Below, piece after piece: positions 30,951 through 40,398 of a DNA stretch of 64,000 bases. This DNA is from Mixta sp. Marseille-Q2659 (GTDB lineage: Bacteria > Pseudomonadota > Gammaproteobacteria > Enterobacterales > Enterobacteriaceae): positions 62,001 to 126,000 of the forward strand of contig NZ_CALNWY010000003.1 of assembly GCF_940807255.1 (NCBI RefSeq). The letters are read 5' to 3'. The number at the start of each line of letters is the position of its first letter. Within the stretch, counting starts at the first letter, position 1. Below the pieces are notes generated by a model. The model searched no databases. It had not been told where the DNA came from and saw nothing but the letters and a program-made list of their open reading frames with translations. The position numbers and the translations under genes are program-made.

Positions 30951-31948
30951 TGGCGCAAACGTCAACCAAACCCCGTTTGACTACCTCGGCAATGATCGCT
31001 TCTATTGCCGATGAAGGGCAGGAAACGCGCTCCGCGCCCTTTGGCCATGCGCTGGTCGAGCTGGCACGCCAGCGGCAGGATATTGTCGGCATGACCGCCG
31101 ACCTGGCGAAATATACCGATCTGCATATTTTTGCCCAGGCTTATCCGGATCGCTTTTTCCAGATGGGCATGGCCGAGCAGTTGCTGATGGGCGCTGCGGG
31201 CGGCATGGCGAAAGAGGGCTTTGTGCCGTTCGTCACCACCTACGCGGTTTTCGCCACGCGCCGCGCCTACGATTTTATTCATCAGGTGATCGCCGAAGAG
31301 CATCTGAACGTCAAGATCGCCGCCGCCCTGCCCGGCCTGACAACCGGCTATGGCCCAAGCCATCAGGCGACCGAAGATGTAGCGATCATGCGCGGCATTC
31401 CCGGCATGACAATTATCGATCCCTGCGACGCGCTGGATATTGAACAGGCGGTACCGGCGATCGCTGCCCATAACGGCCCGGTTTATATGCGCCTGCTGCG
31501 CGGTAAGGTGCCGGTGGTGCTGGATAAATATGATTACCAGTTTGAAATCGGCAAAGCCAGGCTGCTGGAGGAAGGCCAGGATGTACTGTTAATCGCCTCC
31601 GGGATCATGACCATGCGCGCGCTGGCGGTGGCGGAACAGCTGCGGCGCGACAATATCAGCGTAGCGGTGCTGCATTCGCCCACCATTAAGCCGCTGGATG
31701 AAACAACCATCCTGGCGCAGGCCGCCAAACCGGGTCGCCTGGTGATGACGGTGGAAAACCACACTGCCGTCGGCGGGCTGAGCGAGGCGGTCGCCACGCT
31801 GCTGCTGCGTAACGGCGTTCATGTGGATTTCGATGCCATCACCCTGCCCGATGCGTTTCTCGATGCGGGCGCGCTGCCAACGCTACACGATCGTTACGGG
31901 ATCTCCACCGCCGCCATGATCGCGCGGATCAAAGCACGCCTGGGCTGA
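30950..31948 (+). CDS. Transketolase, C-terminal subunit
   Basis: A 332-residue partner of the preceding protein. It has the pyrimidine-binding domain with the catalytic Glu in FQMGMAEQLLMGAAGG, the GYGPSHQATEDVAIMR loop, and the C-terminal transketolase domain (MTVENHTAVGGLSEAV). AGGAG lies 7 bases before the ATG at 30950; an ATG at 30947 overlaps the upstream stop as ATGA. Tight coupling fits one-to-one synthesis of the two subunits. The cluster ends at a strong terminator just downstream. Confidence 0.92.
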   Translation: MAQTSTKPRLTTSAMIASIADEGQETRSAPFGHALVELARQRQDIVGMTADLAKYTDLHIFAQAYPDRFFQMGMAEQLLMGAAGGMAKEGFVPFVTTYAVFATRRAYDFIHQVIAEEHLNVKIAAALPGLTTGYGPSHQATEDVAIMRGIPGMTIIDPCDALDIEQAVPAIAAHNGPVYMRLLRGKVPVVLDKYDYQFEIGKARLLEEGQDVLLIASGIMTMRALAVAEQLRRDNISVAVLHSPTIKPLDETTILAQAAKPGRLVMTVENHTAVGGLSEAVATLLLRNGVHVDFDAITLPDAFLDAGALPTLHDRYGISTAAMIARIKARLG

Positions 31949-31954
31949 CACGCT

Positions 31955-31983
31955 GGCCGCTGGTAACGCCAGCGGCCTCTTTT
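31955..31983 (+). terminator. Terminator of the split-transketolase operon
   Basis: GGCCGCTGG and CCAGCGGCC form a perfect 9-bp stem around TAACG, followed by TCTTTT, seven bases after the stop codon. Confidence 0.85.
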
Positions 31984-32307
31984 GATCTTCACAAAAAGTT
32001 ATCAATCGTTTTACTTCCACCCGCGCCGCTTTCGGCGTTAAGCCCCTTTTTACAGGCCAATTCAGCGTTCTGTTAGCAGAAAACACGTCCGGCGCAAGTT
32101 ACAAAAAAGAGCAATGTTCATAAAATCGGCGTTCGATCAAAATTTCATTTTTTTTTCCCCTGGCATTGACAAGCCAGCGGCCCTTGCGAAACGCGGACTT
32201 AAGAAAAAAGCTGAAAAAAGCAAGCGCTCAACAATACAAAATCAGTATTGTGCTGAGGCGAGAACTTACTAGAATACTCACCATCTTGTTGTTCATTTAC
32301 TCTTCAC

Positions 32308-32323
32308 CCCCTATATATAGTGT
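32308..32323 (+). promoter_or_regulatory. NrdR box
   Basis: CCCCTATATATAGTGT matches the commonly quoted NrdR consensus ACACTATATATAGTGT at 14 of 16 positions. A second, very degenerate copy may lie 31-32 bases upstream near 32276. NrdR represses ribonucleotide reductase genes when nucleotide levels are high. Confidence 0.7.
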
Positions 32324-32363
32324 TTATCCACAGAGTTACTCACAAAGAGCAAGCTGTGTATAA
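32324..32363 (+). promoter_or_regulatory. Cluster of DnaA boxes upstream of nrdA
   Basis: TTATCCACA (32324-32332) is a perfect DnaA box. TTACTCACA (32336-32344) differs in the centre. TGTGTATAA (32355-32363) is the reverse of TTATACACA. DnaA links nrdAB expression to replication in E. coli. Confidence 0.7.
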
Positions 32364-32400
32364 ACGGGGGATATTTTTTCACGGACAGGTATAACGCGAC

Positions 32401-34684
32401 ATGAATCAGAGTCTGCTCGTCACTAAACGCGATGGCCGCAAAGAGCGCATCAATCTGGACAAAATCCACCGGGTTCTCGACTGGGCTGCGGAAGGTTTAC
32501 AAAATGTTTCCGTTTCTCAGGTTGAGCTGCGTTCCCACATCCAGTTCTACGACGGCATTAAAACCTCCGACATTCACGAGACCGTCATCAAAGCGGCCGC
32601 CGACTTGATCTCGCGTGACGCGCCGGATTATCAGTATATGGCCGCTCGCCTGGCCATTTTCCACCTGCGTAAAAAAGCCTACGGCCAGTTTGAGCCGCCG
32701 GCGCTTTACGATCAGGTGGTGCGTATGGTCGATATGGGTAAATACGACCGCCATCTGCTGGAAGATTACAGCCGCGAAGAGTTCGAACAGATGGACGGCT
32801 TTATCGACCACTGGCGCGATATGAATTTCTCCTACGCGGCGGTGAAGCAGCTGGAAGGCAAATATCTGGTGCAGAACCGCGTCAGCGGCGAAATCTATGA
32901 GAGCGCGCAGTTCCTCTATATTCTGGTTGCCGCCTGCCTGTTCTCCAACTATCCGCGCGAAACCCGCCTGGATTACGTGAAGCGTTTTTATGACGCGGTA
33001 TCGACCTTTAAAATTTCCCTGCCGACGCCGATTATGTCCGGCGTGCGTACCCCGACTCGCCAGTTCAGCTCCTGCGTGCTGATCGAGTGCGGCGACAGCC
33101 TGGATTCCATTAACGCCACCTCCAGCGCGATTGTGAAATATGTTTCCCAGCGCCGGTATCGGCATCAACGCCGGACGTATTCGCGCGCTGGGCAGCCCGA
33201 TTCGCGGCGGCGAAGCGTTCCATACCGGCTGTATCCCGTTCTACAAACATTTCCAGACCGCAGTGAAATCCTGCTCACAGGGCGGCGTGCGCGGCGGTGC
33301 GGCGACGCTGTTCTATCCGATGTGGCATCTGGAAGTGGAAAGCCTGCTGGTACTGAAAAACAACCGCGGCGTGGAAGGCAACCGCGTGCGTCATATGGAC
33401 TACGGCGTGCAGATCAACAAGCTGATGTATCAGCGCCTGCTGAAAGGCCAGGACATTACCCTGTTCAGCCCGTCTGACGTCCCAGGCCTGTATGACGCTT
33501 TCTTCGCCGATCAGGATGAATTTGAGCGCCTGTACACCAAATATGAGCAGGACGACAGCATCCGCAAACAGCGCGTGAAGGCGGTCGATCTCTTCTCGCT
33601 GATGATGCAGGAACGCGCTTCAACTGGCCGTATCTATATTCAGAACGTCGATCACTGCAACACCCATAGCCCGTTCGATCCCGCTATTGCACCGGTGCGT
33701 CAGTCCAACCTGTGCCTGGAGATCGCGCTGCCGACCAAGCCGCTGATGGATGTTAACGACGAAAACGGCGAAATCGCGCTCTGTACGCTCTCTGCCTTTA
33801 ACCTGGGCGCAATTGAGAGCCTGGACGATCTGGAAGAGCTGGCAACGCTGGCGGTACGCGCGCTGGATGCCCTGCTCGACTATCAGGATTACCCGATTCC
33901 AGCGGCGAAACGCGGCGCAATGGGCCGTCGTACTTTGGGGATCGGCGTGATCAACTTCGCTTACTATCTGGCGAAGCATGGCGTGCGCTACTCCGACGGC
34001 AGCGCCAACAACCTGACGCACCAGACCTTCGAAGCGATTCAGTATTACCTGCTGAAAGCCTCTAATGAGCTGGCGAAAGAGCAAGGTGCCTGTCCGTGGT
34101 TCAACGAAACCACCTATGCGCAGGGCATTATGCCGATCGACACCTACAAGAAAGATCTGGATGCGATCTGCAACGAGCCGCTGCATCTCGACTGGGATAC
34201 GCTACGTGAAGAGATCAAAACCCACGGCCTGCGTAACTCCACGCTCTCCGCGCTGATGCCGTCTGAGACCTCATCGCAGATCTCTAACGCCACCAACGGC
34301 ATTGAGCCGCCGCGCGGTCATATCAGTATTAAAGCGTCGAAAGACGGTATTCTGCGCCAGGTGGTGCCGGAGTATGAGCGCCTGAAGGAGAGCTACGAGC
34401 TGCTGTGGGAAATGCCGAGCAACGACGGCTATCTGCAACTGGTCGGCGTGATGCAGAAGTTTATCGATCAGGCGATCTCCGCCAACACCAACTACGATCC
34501 GTCGCGCTTTGCTAATAACAAAGTGCCGATGAAACAGCTGCTGAAAGATCTGCTCACCGCCTATAAATTCGGCGTGAAAACGCTCTATTACCAAAACACC
34601 CGCGACGGTGCGGAAGATGCGCAGGACGATCTGGCGCCATCCATTCAGGATGACGGCTGCGAAAGCGGCGCCTGTAAGATTTAA
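32401..34684 (+). CDS. nrdA: Class Ia ribonucleotide reductase large subunit, frameshifted as written
   Basis: NrdA reduces ribonucleoside diphosphates using a radical passed from NrdB. The N-terminal ATP cone (VTKRDGRKERINLDKIHRVL), CVLIECGDSLDSI with an active-site Cys, NLCLEIALPTKP, and the C-terminal redox CESGACKI are all present. The frame breaks near 33153: after KYVSQR the protein continues as AGIGINAGRIRALG in another frame. The bases CGCC stand where CGCGCC is expected. Restoring two bases gives 761 codons, exactly the E. coli length. All catalytic parts are intact, so a sequence error is the likeliest cause. As written, translation would stop at 33477 after 358 residues. Confidence 0.93.
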
Positions 34685-34691
34685 TCGGGTC

Positions 34692-34746
34692 TGGCCGGAC
34701 ACATCCGGCCACGACGCTTCTTTTGGTCAGGCTGCATGGCCTGACC
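34692..34746 (+). other. Two hairpins in the nrdA-nrdB gap
   Basis: TGGCCGGA/TCCGGCCA (34692-34711, loop CACA) and GGTCAGGC/GCCTGACC (34725-34746, six-base loop) are perfect 8-bp stems in the 157-base gap between nrdA and nrdB. Neither has a T-run directly after it. They may affect mRNA stability or the ratio of the two subunits. Confidence 0.55.
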
Positions 34747-34841
34747 GCAACATGGCAGGCCGTGCGATGCGCGGTCAAAACGGCTGTCAGCGCCTCGCCC
34801 CCTGCGGCAAGGCCAGCCTCCGTTAGCATGTGGAATCAACT

Positions 34842-35972
34842 ATGGCTTACACCACTTTTTCTCAGAATAAAAACGATCAGCTGCTGGAGCCGATGTTTTT
34901 CGGCCAGTCGGTTAACGTGGCGCGTTACGATCAGCAGAAATATGACATTTTTGAAAAGCTGATTGAGAAGCAGCTCTCCTTCTTCTGGCGCCCGGAAGAG
35001 GTTGACGTTTCACGCGATCGCATCGATTTCCAGGCGCTGCCGGATCACGAAAAGCATATCTTTATCAGCAATCTGAAATATCAGACGCTGCTGGATTCCA
35101 TTCAGGGCCGCAGCCCGAACGTGGCGCTGCTGCCGCTGATCTCTATCCCGGAACTGGAAACCTGGGTGGAAACCTGGGCCTTCTCTGAAACCATCCATTC
35201 CCGCTCCTACACGCATATTATTCGTAATATCGTCAACGATCCGGCGATCGTGTTCGATGACATCGTGACCAACGAGCAGATCCTGAAGCGTGCCAGCGAT
35301 ATTTCCGGCTATTACGACGATTTGATCGAGATGACCAGCTACTGGCATCTGCTGGGTGAAGGCACGCACCAGGTCAACGGCAAAACCGTTACCGTGAATC
35401 TGCGCGCGCTGAAAAAGCAGCTTTATCTCTGCCTGATGAGCGTCAACGCGCTGGAAGCGATTCGCTTCTACGTCAGCTTCGCCTGCTCCTTCGCCTTTGC
35501 CGAGCGCGAACTGATGGAAGGCAACGCGAAAATCATCCGCCTGATTGCGCGTGATGAAGCGCTGCACCTGACCGGCACCCAGCATATGCTGAACCTGATG
35601 CGCAGCGGCGAAGATGACCCGGAAATGGCTGAGATTGCCCAGGAGTGCCGTCAGGAGTGCTACGAGCTGTTTAAACTGGCAGCGGTGCAGGAAAAAGAGT
35701 GGGCGGAATATCTGTTCCGCGACGGCTCGATGATCGGCCTGAACAAAGATATTCTCTGCCAGTACATTGAATATATTACCAATATCCGTATGCAGGCAGT
35801 TGGGCTGGATCTGCCGTTCCAGACGCGCTCGAACCCGATTCCGTGGATCAACGCCTGGCTGGTTTCGGATAACGTACAGGTGGCGCCGCAGGAAGTGGAA
35901 GTCAGTTCTTACCTGGTGGGTCAGATTGACTCCGAAGTGGGCGAAAACGACTTCGACGATTTCCAGCTGTAA
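34842..35972 (+). CDS. nrdB: Class Ia ribonucleotide reductase small subunit
   Basis: NrdB carries the diiron-tyrosyl radical for NrdA. The 376 residues equal the E. coli length. Iron ligands are seen in the helices around [18 protein letters not shown] and [16 protein letters not shown], and the radical Tyr122 lies in SRSYTH. The C-terminal tail that docks on NrdA ends DDFQL. The ATG at 34842 matches the family start MAYTTFSQ. yfaE begins two bases after its stop codon. Confidence 0.98.
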   Translation: MAYTTFSQNKNDQLLEPMFFGQSVNVARYDQQKYDIFEKLIEKQLSFFWRPEEVDVSRDRIDFQALPDHEKHIFISNLKYQTLLDSIQGRSPNVALLPLISIPELETWVETWAFSETIHSRSYTHIIRNIVNDPAIVFDDIVTNEQILKRASDISGYYDDLIEMTSYWHLLGEGTHQVNGKTVTVNLRALKKQLYLCLMSVNALEAIRFYVSFACSFAFAERELMEGNAKIIRLIARDEALHLTGTQHMLNLMRSGEDDPEMAEIAQECRQECYELFKLAAVQEKEWAEYLFRDGSMIGLNKDILCQYIEYITNIRMQAVGLDLPFQTRSNPIPWINAWLVSDNVQVAPQEVEVSSYLVGQIDSEVGENDFDDFQL

Positions 35973-35974
35973 TC

Positions 35975-36235
35975 ATGGCCGGCCAGCGAATAAAGCTGTG
36001 CGTTTCCGGCGCGCAGCTTGAATGTACCGACGAGCATCCCTCCCTGCTGGCGGCGCTGGAAGCGCATAATATCTGCGTGGAATATCAGTGTCGCGAAGGC
36101 TATTGCGGCTCCTGCCGCACGCGCCTGATTAAGGGCGAGGTCAGCTATGCCGGACAGCCGTTAGCCTTTATTCAGCAGGGTGAGATTCTGCCCTGCTGCT
36201 GTAAAGCCAACGGTGATATTGAGATTGAGCTGTAG
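35975..36235 (+). CDS. yfaE: 2Fe-2S ferredoxin YfaE
   Basis: An 86-residue plant-type ferredoxin. The cluster ligands are visible as CREGYCGSC near residues 39-47 and a fourth Cys in LPCCC near residue 74. In E. coli YfaE supplies electrons for building and repairing the NrdB diferric-tyrosyl cofactor, which fits its position directly after nrdB. Confidence 0.95.
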   Translation: MAGQRIKLCVSGAQLECTDEHPSLLAALEAHNICVEYQCREGYCGSCRTRLIKGEVSYAGQPLAFIQQGEILPCCCKANGDIEIEL

Positions 36236-36257
36236 TAACAAAACGGTCGTTATCACC

Positions 36258-36293
36258 CCAAAGCCCAACTTCTCGTTGGGCTTTGGCATTTTA
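36258..36293. terminator. Terminator between yfaE and yfaY
   Basis: CCAAAGCCCAAC and GTTGGGCTTTGG form a 12-bp stem around TTCTC, followed on the plus strand by CATTTTAT. It lies between two convergent genes. Confidence 0.8.
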
Positions 36294-37487
36294 TGCCTTC
36301 AGGGTTTCCACCACATCCACCCAACCGTGACCGACGGAAACGTCCATGCCGTGCAGCCAGCGGCGCAGCATATTCAACGCCATCATTGCCACCAGCTCCT
36401 GCCGCGTTTGGCGGGTGTGACGCTGGTTATTGAATTTCACCTGCTGACCAAAGGTGCCTTCCGGCGTATACAGCGCAAAGCTCAACTGTTCATCCTGCAA
36501 CGCACCGATCGCCAGCGCCAGCGAAGCCTGCTGCGCCTGCGCCCGTTGCTGCGCGTGCTGGGCCAGCTCATCCAGCGTCCGGTTCTCTGCAGTCAGCACC
36601 TCGCCTGCGCGACACGGCGCATCGCCCGACGCCAGCTGCCACTGCACCAGACCGGCGGTGAACTGCTCGCTGACGGTTAAGGTCAGCTGACGCGCACGCA
36701 GCTGCTGTGCCAGCAGCGCCGGCAGCCCCTGCGTGCCTTCAAACAGCGTGCATTCCGCCAGCTGTAAACGCACCTGCTGCCAGACCTGCTCCATCGCCAC
36801 CTTCTGTTCCGCCGGACCGGTCAGTTTGATTTCAATGATCGGCATCGAAGAACGGTAGCCCATCACCACGCCGTCCGGCAGCGCCAGTGGCTCCAGCTCC
36901 GCCGCCAGATCGCTCTCGCCGCGGCCAAAAGTGGTTAAGCGCAGGCAGAGCGGCGGCTCCGGCAGCGTAAAACGCGCCTTCAGGCGCGGCAGGATCTGCT
37001 GCTCCACCATCACTTTAAATTCCGACGGCACGCCGGGCGTAAAGACAATCCAGCAATCATTCAGCGTAACCGCAAAGCCGCAGGCGGTGCCGACCGGGTT
37101 ATCAATGAGTTCGCTGCCCGCCGGGATCTCCGCCTGCTTGCGATTGCTGGGCGCCATCGGACGTCCGCGGCTGGCGAAAAAGGCTTCGATTTTCTCCAGC
37201 CAGGCGGGCTGCAGCTCCAGCTCAACGCCGCAGGCAGTAGCCGCCGCCTGCGCGCTCAGATCGTCGCTGGTCGGCCCCAGCCCGCCGTTTACGATCAGGA
37301 CATCGGCAATGCGGCTGCGCTCGGTGAGCGCATCGACCAGCGAGGAGAGGCTGTCGCCTACGGTCGCGCGACTGGTCATCGGCAGCCCCTGCTGAAACAG
37401 CACGTCCGCCAGCCAGGCAGCATTGGTATCAATAATCTGACCGTGCAGCACTTCATCGCCCGTTGAGAGCATTTCCACTCTAATCAC
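36291..37487 (-). CDS. yfaY: CinA-like protein YfaY
   Basis: A 398-residue protein with an N-terminal MoaB/CinA domain (MLSTGDEVLHGQIIDTNAAWLADVL, VNGGLGPTSDDLSA, NPVGTACGFAV, FTPGVPSEFKVMVE) and a degenerate C-terminal CinA domain (LTVSEQFTAGLVQWQL). CinA relatives include pyridine-nucleotide hydrolases, but YfaY-type proteins have no settled role. The GTG at 37485-37487 is chosen since AGGAGG lies 7 bases upstream and the length then matches the family (about 400). The open frame upstream is not protein-like. Confidence 0.9.
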   Translation of the reverse strand: MIRVEMLSTGDEVLHGQIIDTNAAWLADVLFQQGLPMTSRATVGDSLSSLVDALTERSRIADVLIVNGGLGPTSDDLSAQAAATACGVELELQPAWLEKIEAFFASRGRPMAPSNRKQAEIPAGSELIDNPVGTACGFAVTLNDCWIVFTPGVPSEFKVMVEQQILPRLKARFTLPEPPLCLRLTTFGRGESDLAAELEPLALPDGVVMGYRSSMPIIEIKLTGPAEQKVAMEQVWQQVRLQLAECTLFEGTQGLPALLAQQLRARQLTLTVSEQFTAGLVQWQLASGDAPCRAGEVLTAENRTLDELAQHAQQRAQAQQASLALAIGALQDEQLSFALYTPEGTFGQQVKFNNQRHTRQTRQELVAMMALNMLRRWLHGMDVSVGHGWVDVVETLKA

Positions 37488-37663
37488 GTCACGTCCTCCT
37501 GTGGTTAAGACTTTTACTGTAGAAAGGCGCGCCGGTGAATACAACGTAAATATCCGGTTATGAACAGTTTCAGGGATAGCAGCAATAGCTTCTGCCAGAT
37601 TGTCAGCGCACCGCTTTGGGCAGCAAAATAGCGCAAACAATAGGTTTCCCCAATTAAAAACAA

Positions 37664-37681
37664 GTTTTACCTCGGTAAAAC
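37664..37681. promoter_or_regulatory. Palindrome in the catalase promoter region
   Basis: GTTTTACC and GGTAAAAC are perfect inverted 8-bp copies separated by TC, about 33 bases before the catalase start. It could bind a dimeric regulator; it does not resemble a classical OxyR site. Confidence 0.35.
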
Positions 37682-37713
37682 CTTTGACAATCACACCGAT
37701 AGAGAACAGCCTC

Positions 37714-39155
37714 ATGAATAAAAAAGGTCTCACTACTGCTTCAGGCGCGCCGGTTGCCCATAACAATAACTCTATGTCTGCCGGTCGCCGTGGCCCGCTG
37801 CTGTTGCAAGACGTTTGGCTGCTGGAAAAATTGGCCCATTTCGATCGTGAAGTGATCCCCGAACGTCGTATGCACGCCAAAGGATCGGGCGCTTACGGCA
37901 CCTTTACCGTGACGCAAGATATTACCCGCTTTACCCGCGCTAAGCTGTTCTCCGAGGTAGGCAAAAAAACCGATCTCTTTATTCGTTTCTCTACGGTTGC
38001 CGGTGAGCGCGGCGGCGCCGACGCCGAGCGTGATATTCGCGGCTTCTCGCTGAAATTTTATACCGAAGAGGGCAACTGGGATCTGGTCGGCAACAATACG
38101 CCGGTCTTCTACCTGCGCGATCCGCTGAAATTCCCGGACCTGAACCACGTGGTCAAACGCGATCCGCGTACTAACCTGCGTAACCCACTTATAAATGGGA
38201 TTTCTTCTCGCACCTGCCGGAATCGCTGCACCAGCTGACCATTGACTTCAGCGATCGCGGCCTGCCGCGCTCTTATCGTCATATTCACGGTTTCGGCAGT
38301 CATACCTACAGCTTTATCAATGCGCAACAGGAACGCTTCTGGGTGAAATTCCATATGCGCTGTCAGCAGGGCATCGAAAACCTGATGGATGATGAAGCGC
38401 AGCTGTTGATCGGTCGCGATCGCGAAAGTTCGCAGCGCGATCTGTTTGAATCCATCGAGCGCGGCGATTTTCCCCGCTGGAAGTTTTATGTGCAGGTGAT
38501 GCCGGAACATGAGGCGTCACAAACGCCTTATAACCCGTTCGATCTGACTAAAGTGTGGCCGCATGCCGATTATCCGCTGATTGAAGTGGGCGAATTCGAG
38601 CTGAACCGTAACCCGGACAACTACTTTGCCGAGGTTGAGCAGGTGGCGATGAGCCCGGCTAACGTGGTGCCCGGCATCGGCTTCTCGCCGGATCGCATGC
38701 TGCAGGGCCGTCTGTTCTCTTATGGCGACGCGCACCGCTATCGTCTGGGAGTGAATCACCATCAGATCCCGGTCAACGCGCCGAAGTGCCCGTTCCACAG
38801 CTATCACCGTGACGGCGCGATGCGCGTGGACGGCAACAGCGGCAACGGCGCAACCTACGAGCCGAACAGCTTTGGCGTATTCCAGGAACAGCCGGACTTT
38901 AGCGAGCCGCCGCTGTCGCTGGAAGGCGCGGCCGATCACTGGAATCATCGTGAAGATGACGACTATTTCAGCCAGCCGCGCGCGCTGTTTAATTTGCTGA
39001 GCGAAGAAGAACACCAGCGTATGTTTGCGCGTATTGCCGGCGAGCTGGTGCATGTTCCTGAGTTTATTCAGCAGCGTCAGATCGCCCTGTTCCGTCAGGT
39101 TGACGAAGCCTACGGCGCGGGCGTGGAAAATGCCCTGCGCGCCCTGCAGGGTTAA
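37714..39155 (+). CDS. katA: Clade-3 heme catalase, frameshifted as written
   Basis: A small-subunit catalase that breaks down hydrogen peroxide. Active-site residues are visible: His in [13 protein letters not shown], Asn in [15 protein letters not shown], and the heme-ligand Tyr in [12 protein letters not shown]. The frame breaks at about 38187: after NLRNP the expected [17 protein letters not shown] is found one frame over, where CCACTT stands for CCAACTT. Restoring one A gives 480 codons, normal for this clade. As written translation ends at 38238. E. coli K-12 lacks this clade and uses KatE and KatG. Confidence 0.9.
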
Positions 39156-39226
39156 GTCAGGCGATCGCTGTTGCCGTGGTTATGCCTGCGTGCCGATCGC
39201 GGCACTGCGGCCTGCAACGTAATGAT

Positions 39227-39254
39227 AAGCCCGACCGCAAGGTCGGGCTTTTTT
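39227..39254 (+). terminator. katA terminator
   Basis: AAGCCCGACC and GGTCGGGCTT form a 10-bp stem around GCAA, ending in six T residues. Confidence 0.88.
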
Positions 39255-39300
39255 ATGTCCGCTGGCTGATGAGGGTGAAGTAACTTATGATCCAGAACAT

Positions 39301-39903
39301 ATGGACATCAATCTGATCGGCTTTCTTCCTGCTCTGTTACCCGTTGCGCTTTCCCCTGGCGCAAGTTTTACGCTTGCCATCAACAGTGCGCTGGCCGACG
39401 GGCGCCGGGGACTTATCGCCACGCTGCTCGGTACGGCGTTGGGCATCTATACCCATGCGTTTTTTATCGGCCTCGGCATTACGGCCATACTGGTTAGTCA
39501 ACCAGCAATATTTACGCTGCTGAAGATTGCCGGAACCCTCTATCTTCTCTGGCTGGGTTGCCAGCTGATTCGCAGCGGCGTACGTGCTGACGCGCTGGAT
39601 TTTACACATGACGGCGGCACGATTACGGTAAAAGCAGCCTGGCTGGCTAACGTGCTGAACCCAAAAGCCGTCCTGTTTTACCTGACCGTCGTTTCACAGT
39701 TCGCTGGCAGACAGGGCGATATTAGTCATTATTTGATTCTGGCTTCGCTCCACGTTTTTGTGATGGTCGTTTGGCTGTTGGTTATCAGCAAGGCGCTGGT
39801 TTTCTCCGCACGCCGGTTCAACCCCTTGATGCTGAAAAAAGGGGTGAATATCGCGGGCGGTCTGCTGCTTATCCTGTTTTCACTGCACGCTTTTCTGCCT
39901 TGA
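39301..39903 (+). CDS. LysE/RhtB-family amino acid exporter
   Basis: A 200-residue membrane protein with about six hydrophobic segments. LPVALSPGASFTLAINSALADGRRGL near the N-terminus and AAWLANVLNPKAVLFYLTVVSQF in the middle are standard for the LysE/RhtB family of amino acid and metabolite exporters. The transported compound is unknown. The ribosome binding site before the ATG at 39301 is weak. It stands alone between the katA terminator and a convergent VOC gene. Confidence 0.9.
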   Translation: MDINLIGFLPALLPVALSPGASFTLAINSALADGRRGLIATLLGTALGIYTHAFFIGLGITAILVSQPAIFTLLKIAGTLYLLWLGCQLIRSGVRADALDFTHDGGTITVKAAWLANVLNPKAVLFYLTVVSQFAGRQGDISHYLILASLHVFVMVVWLLVISKALVFSARRFNPLMLKKGVNIAGGLLLILFSLHAFLP

Positions 39904-39926
39904 TTCGGATAGCCTGCCCCGTTTAT

Positions 39927-40319
39927 TCAGATGTCCCAGCGGCTATTTTGTAGCACAAGGCGATACCCGTCCCGATCCTGAAAGGTTGTTCCCTGCTTGT
40001 CCCAGTAAGGATTAAACGATGGCACCGGAATAAAACCTGCCTCTGCAAGTGTGCGGCATGCCGCCGCCCATGCTGCCTGTTCCGGGATATATAAAACCAA
40101 TAAGTCTTCCGGGGAGGAAGCAGGTGAAACAGGATGGTCATGGCACAGCGTAAATTCTATATGCCATGGCAGATCGTCACGTCCTACCATGCAGCCGCTA
40201 AAACCGTCGTGATCGCTGAACTCGCCAATTTTGCGCAGCGCTAATCCACGGCAGTACATTTCACAGCTTTTTTCCAAATCGGTAACCGGGCGGGCAATAC
40301 GTAAATGTTGCAGGTTCAT
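39927..40319 (-). CDS. VOC-family (glyoxalase-like) protein
   Basis: A 130-residue vicinal-oxygen-chelate protein. The N-terminus LQHLRIARPVTDLEKSCEMYCRGLALRKIGEF and the C-terminal TTFQDRDGYRLVLQN are typical of glyoxalase I, bleomycin-resistance and dioxygenase relatives. A metal site of His, Glu and Gln/Glu type is possible, but the reaction cannot be told. AAGGAT precedes the ATG. It lies 79 bases upstream of menE on the same strand but seems unrelated to menaquinone synthesis. Confidence 0.85.
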   Translation of the reverse strand: MNLQHLRIARPVTDLEKSCEMYCRGLALRKIGEFSDHDGFSGCMVGRDDLPWHIEFTLCHDHPVSPASSPEDLLVLYIPEQAAWAAACRTLAEAGFIPVPSFNPYWDKQGTTFQDRDGYRLVLQNSRWDI

Positions 40320-40398
40320 GTTTTATCCTTCAGCCATCAGATTGACAAAAACCTTAGCACTTCACCTGCTTCCTGATGTGATCCTTTCTGCTTTGCAC

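Larger units (their letters stand above)
31984..32400 (+). promoter_or_regulatory. nrdA upstream control region
   Basis: This region of about 400 bases holds no gene. A possible promoter is TTGTTC at 32289-32294 and TATATA at 32312-32317 with 17 bases between; the -10 lies inside a near-consensus NrdR box (32308-32323). Three DnaA-box-like sites follow: TTATCCACA at 32324, TTACTCACA at 32336 and TGTGTATAA at 32355. A 7-bp inverted repeat ACAATAC/GTATTGT lies at 32231-32251. NrdR and DnaA control of nrdAB is established in E. coli; the promoter position here is inferred. Confidence 0.65.

Noticed and set aside
33140-33170. Programmed ribosomal frameshift in nrdA
   Set aside because: There is no slippery heptamer or downstream pseudoknot at the site, nrdA is not known to use frameshifting, and the exact repair to 761 codons points to lost bases.
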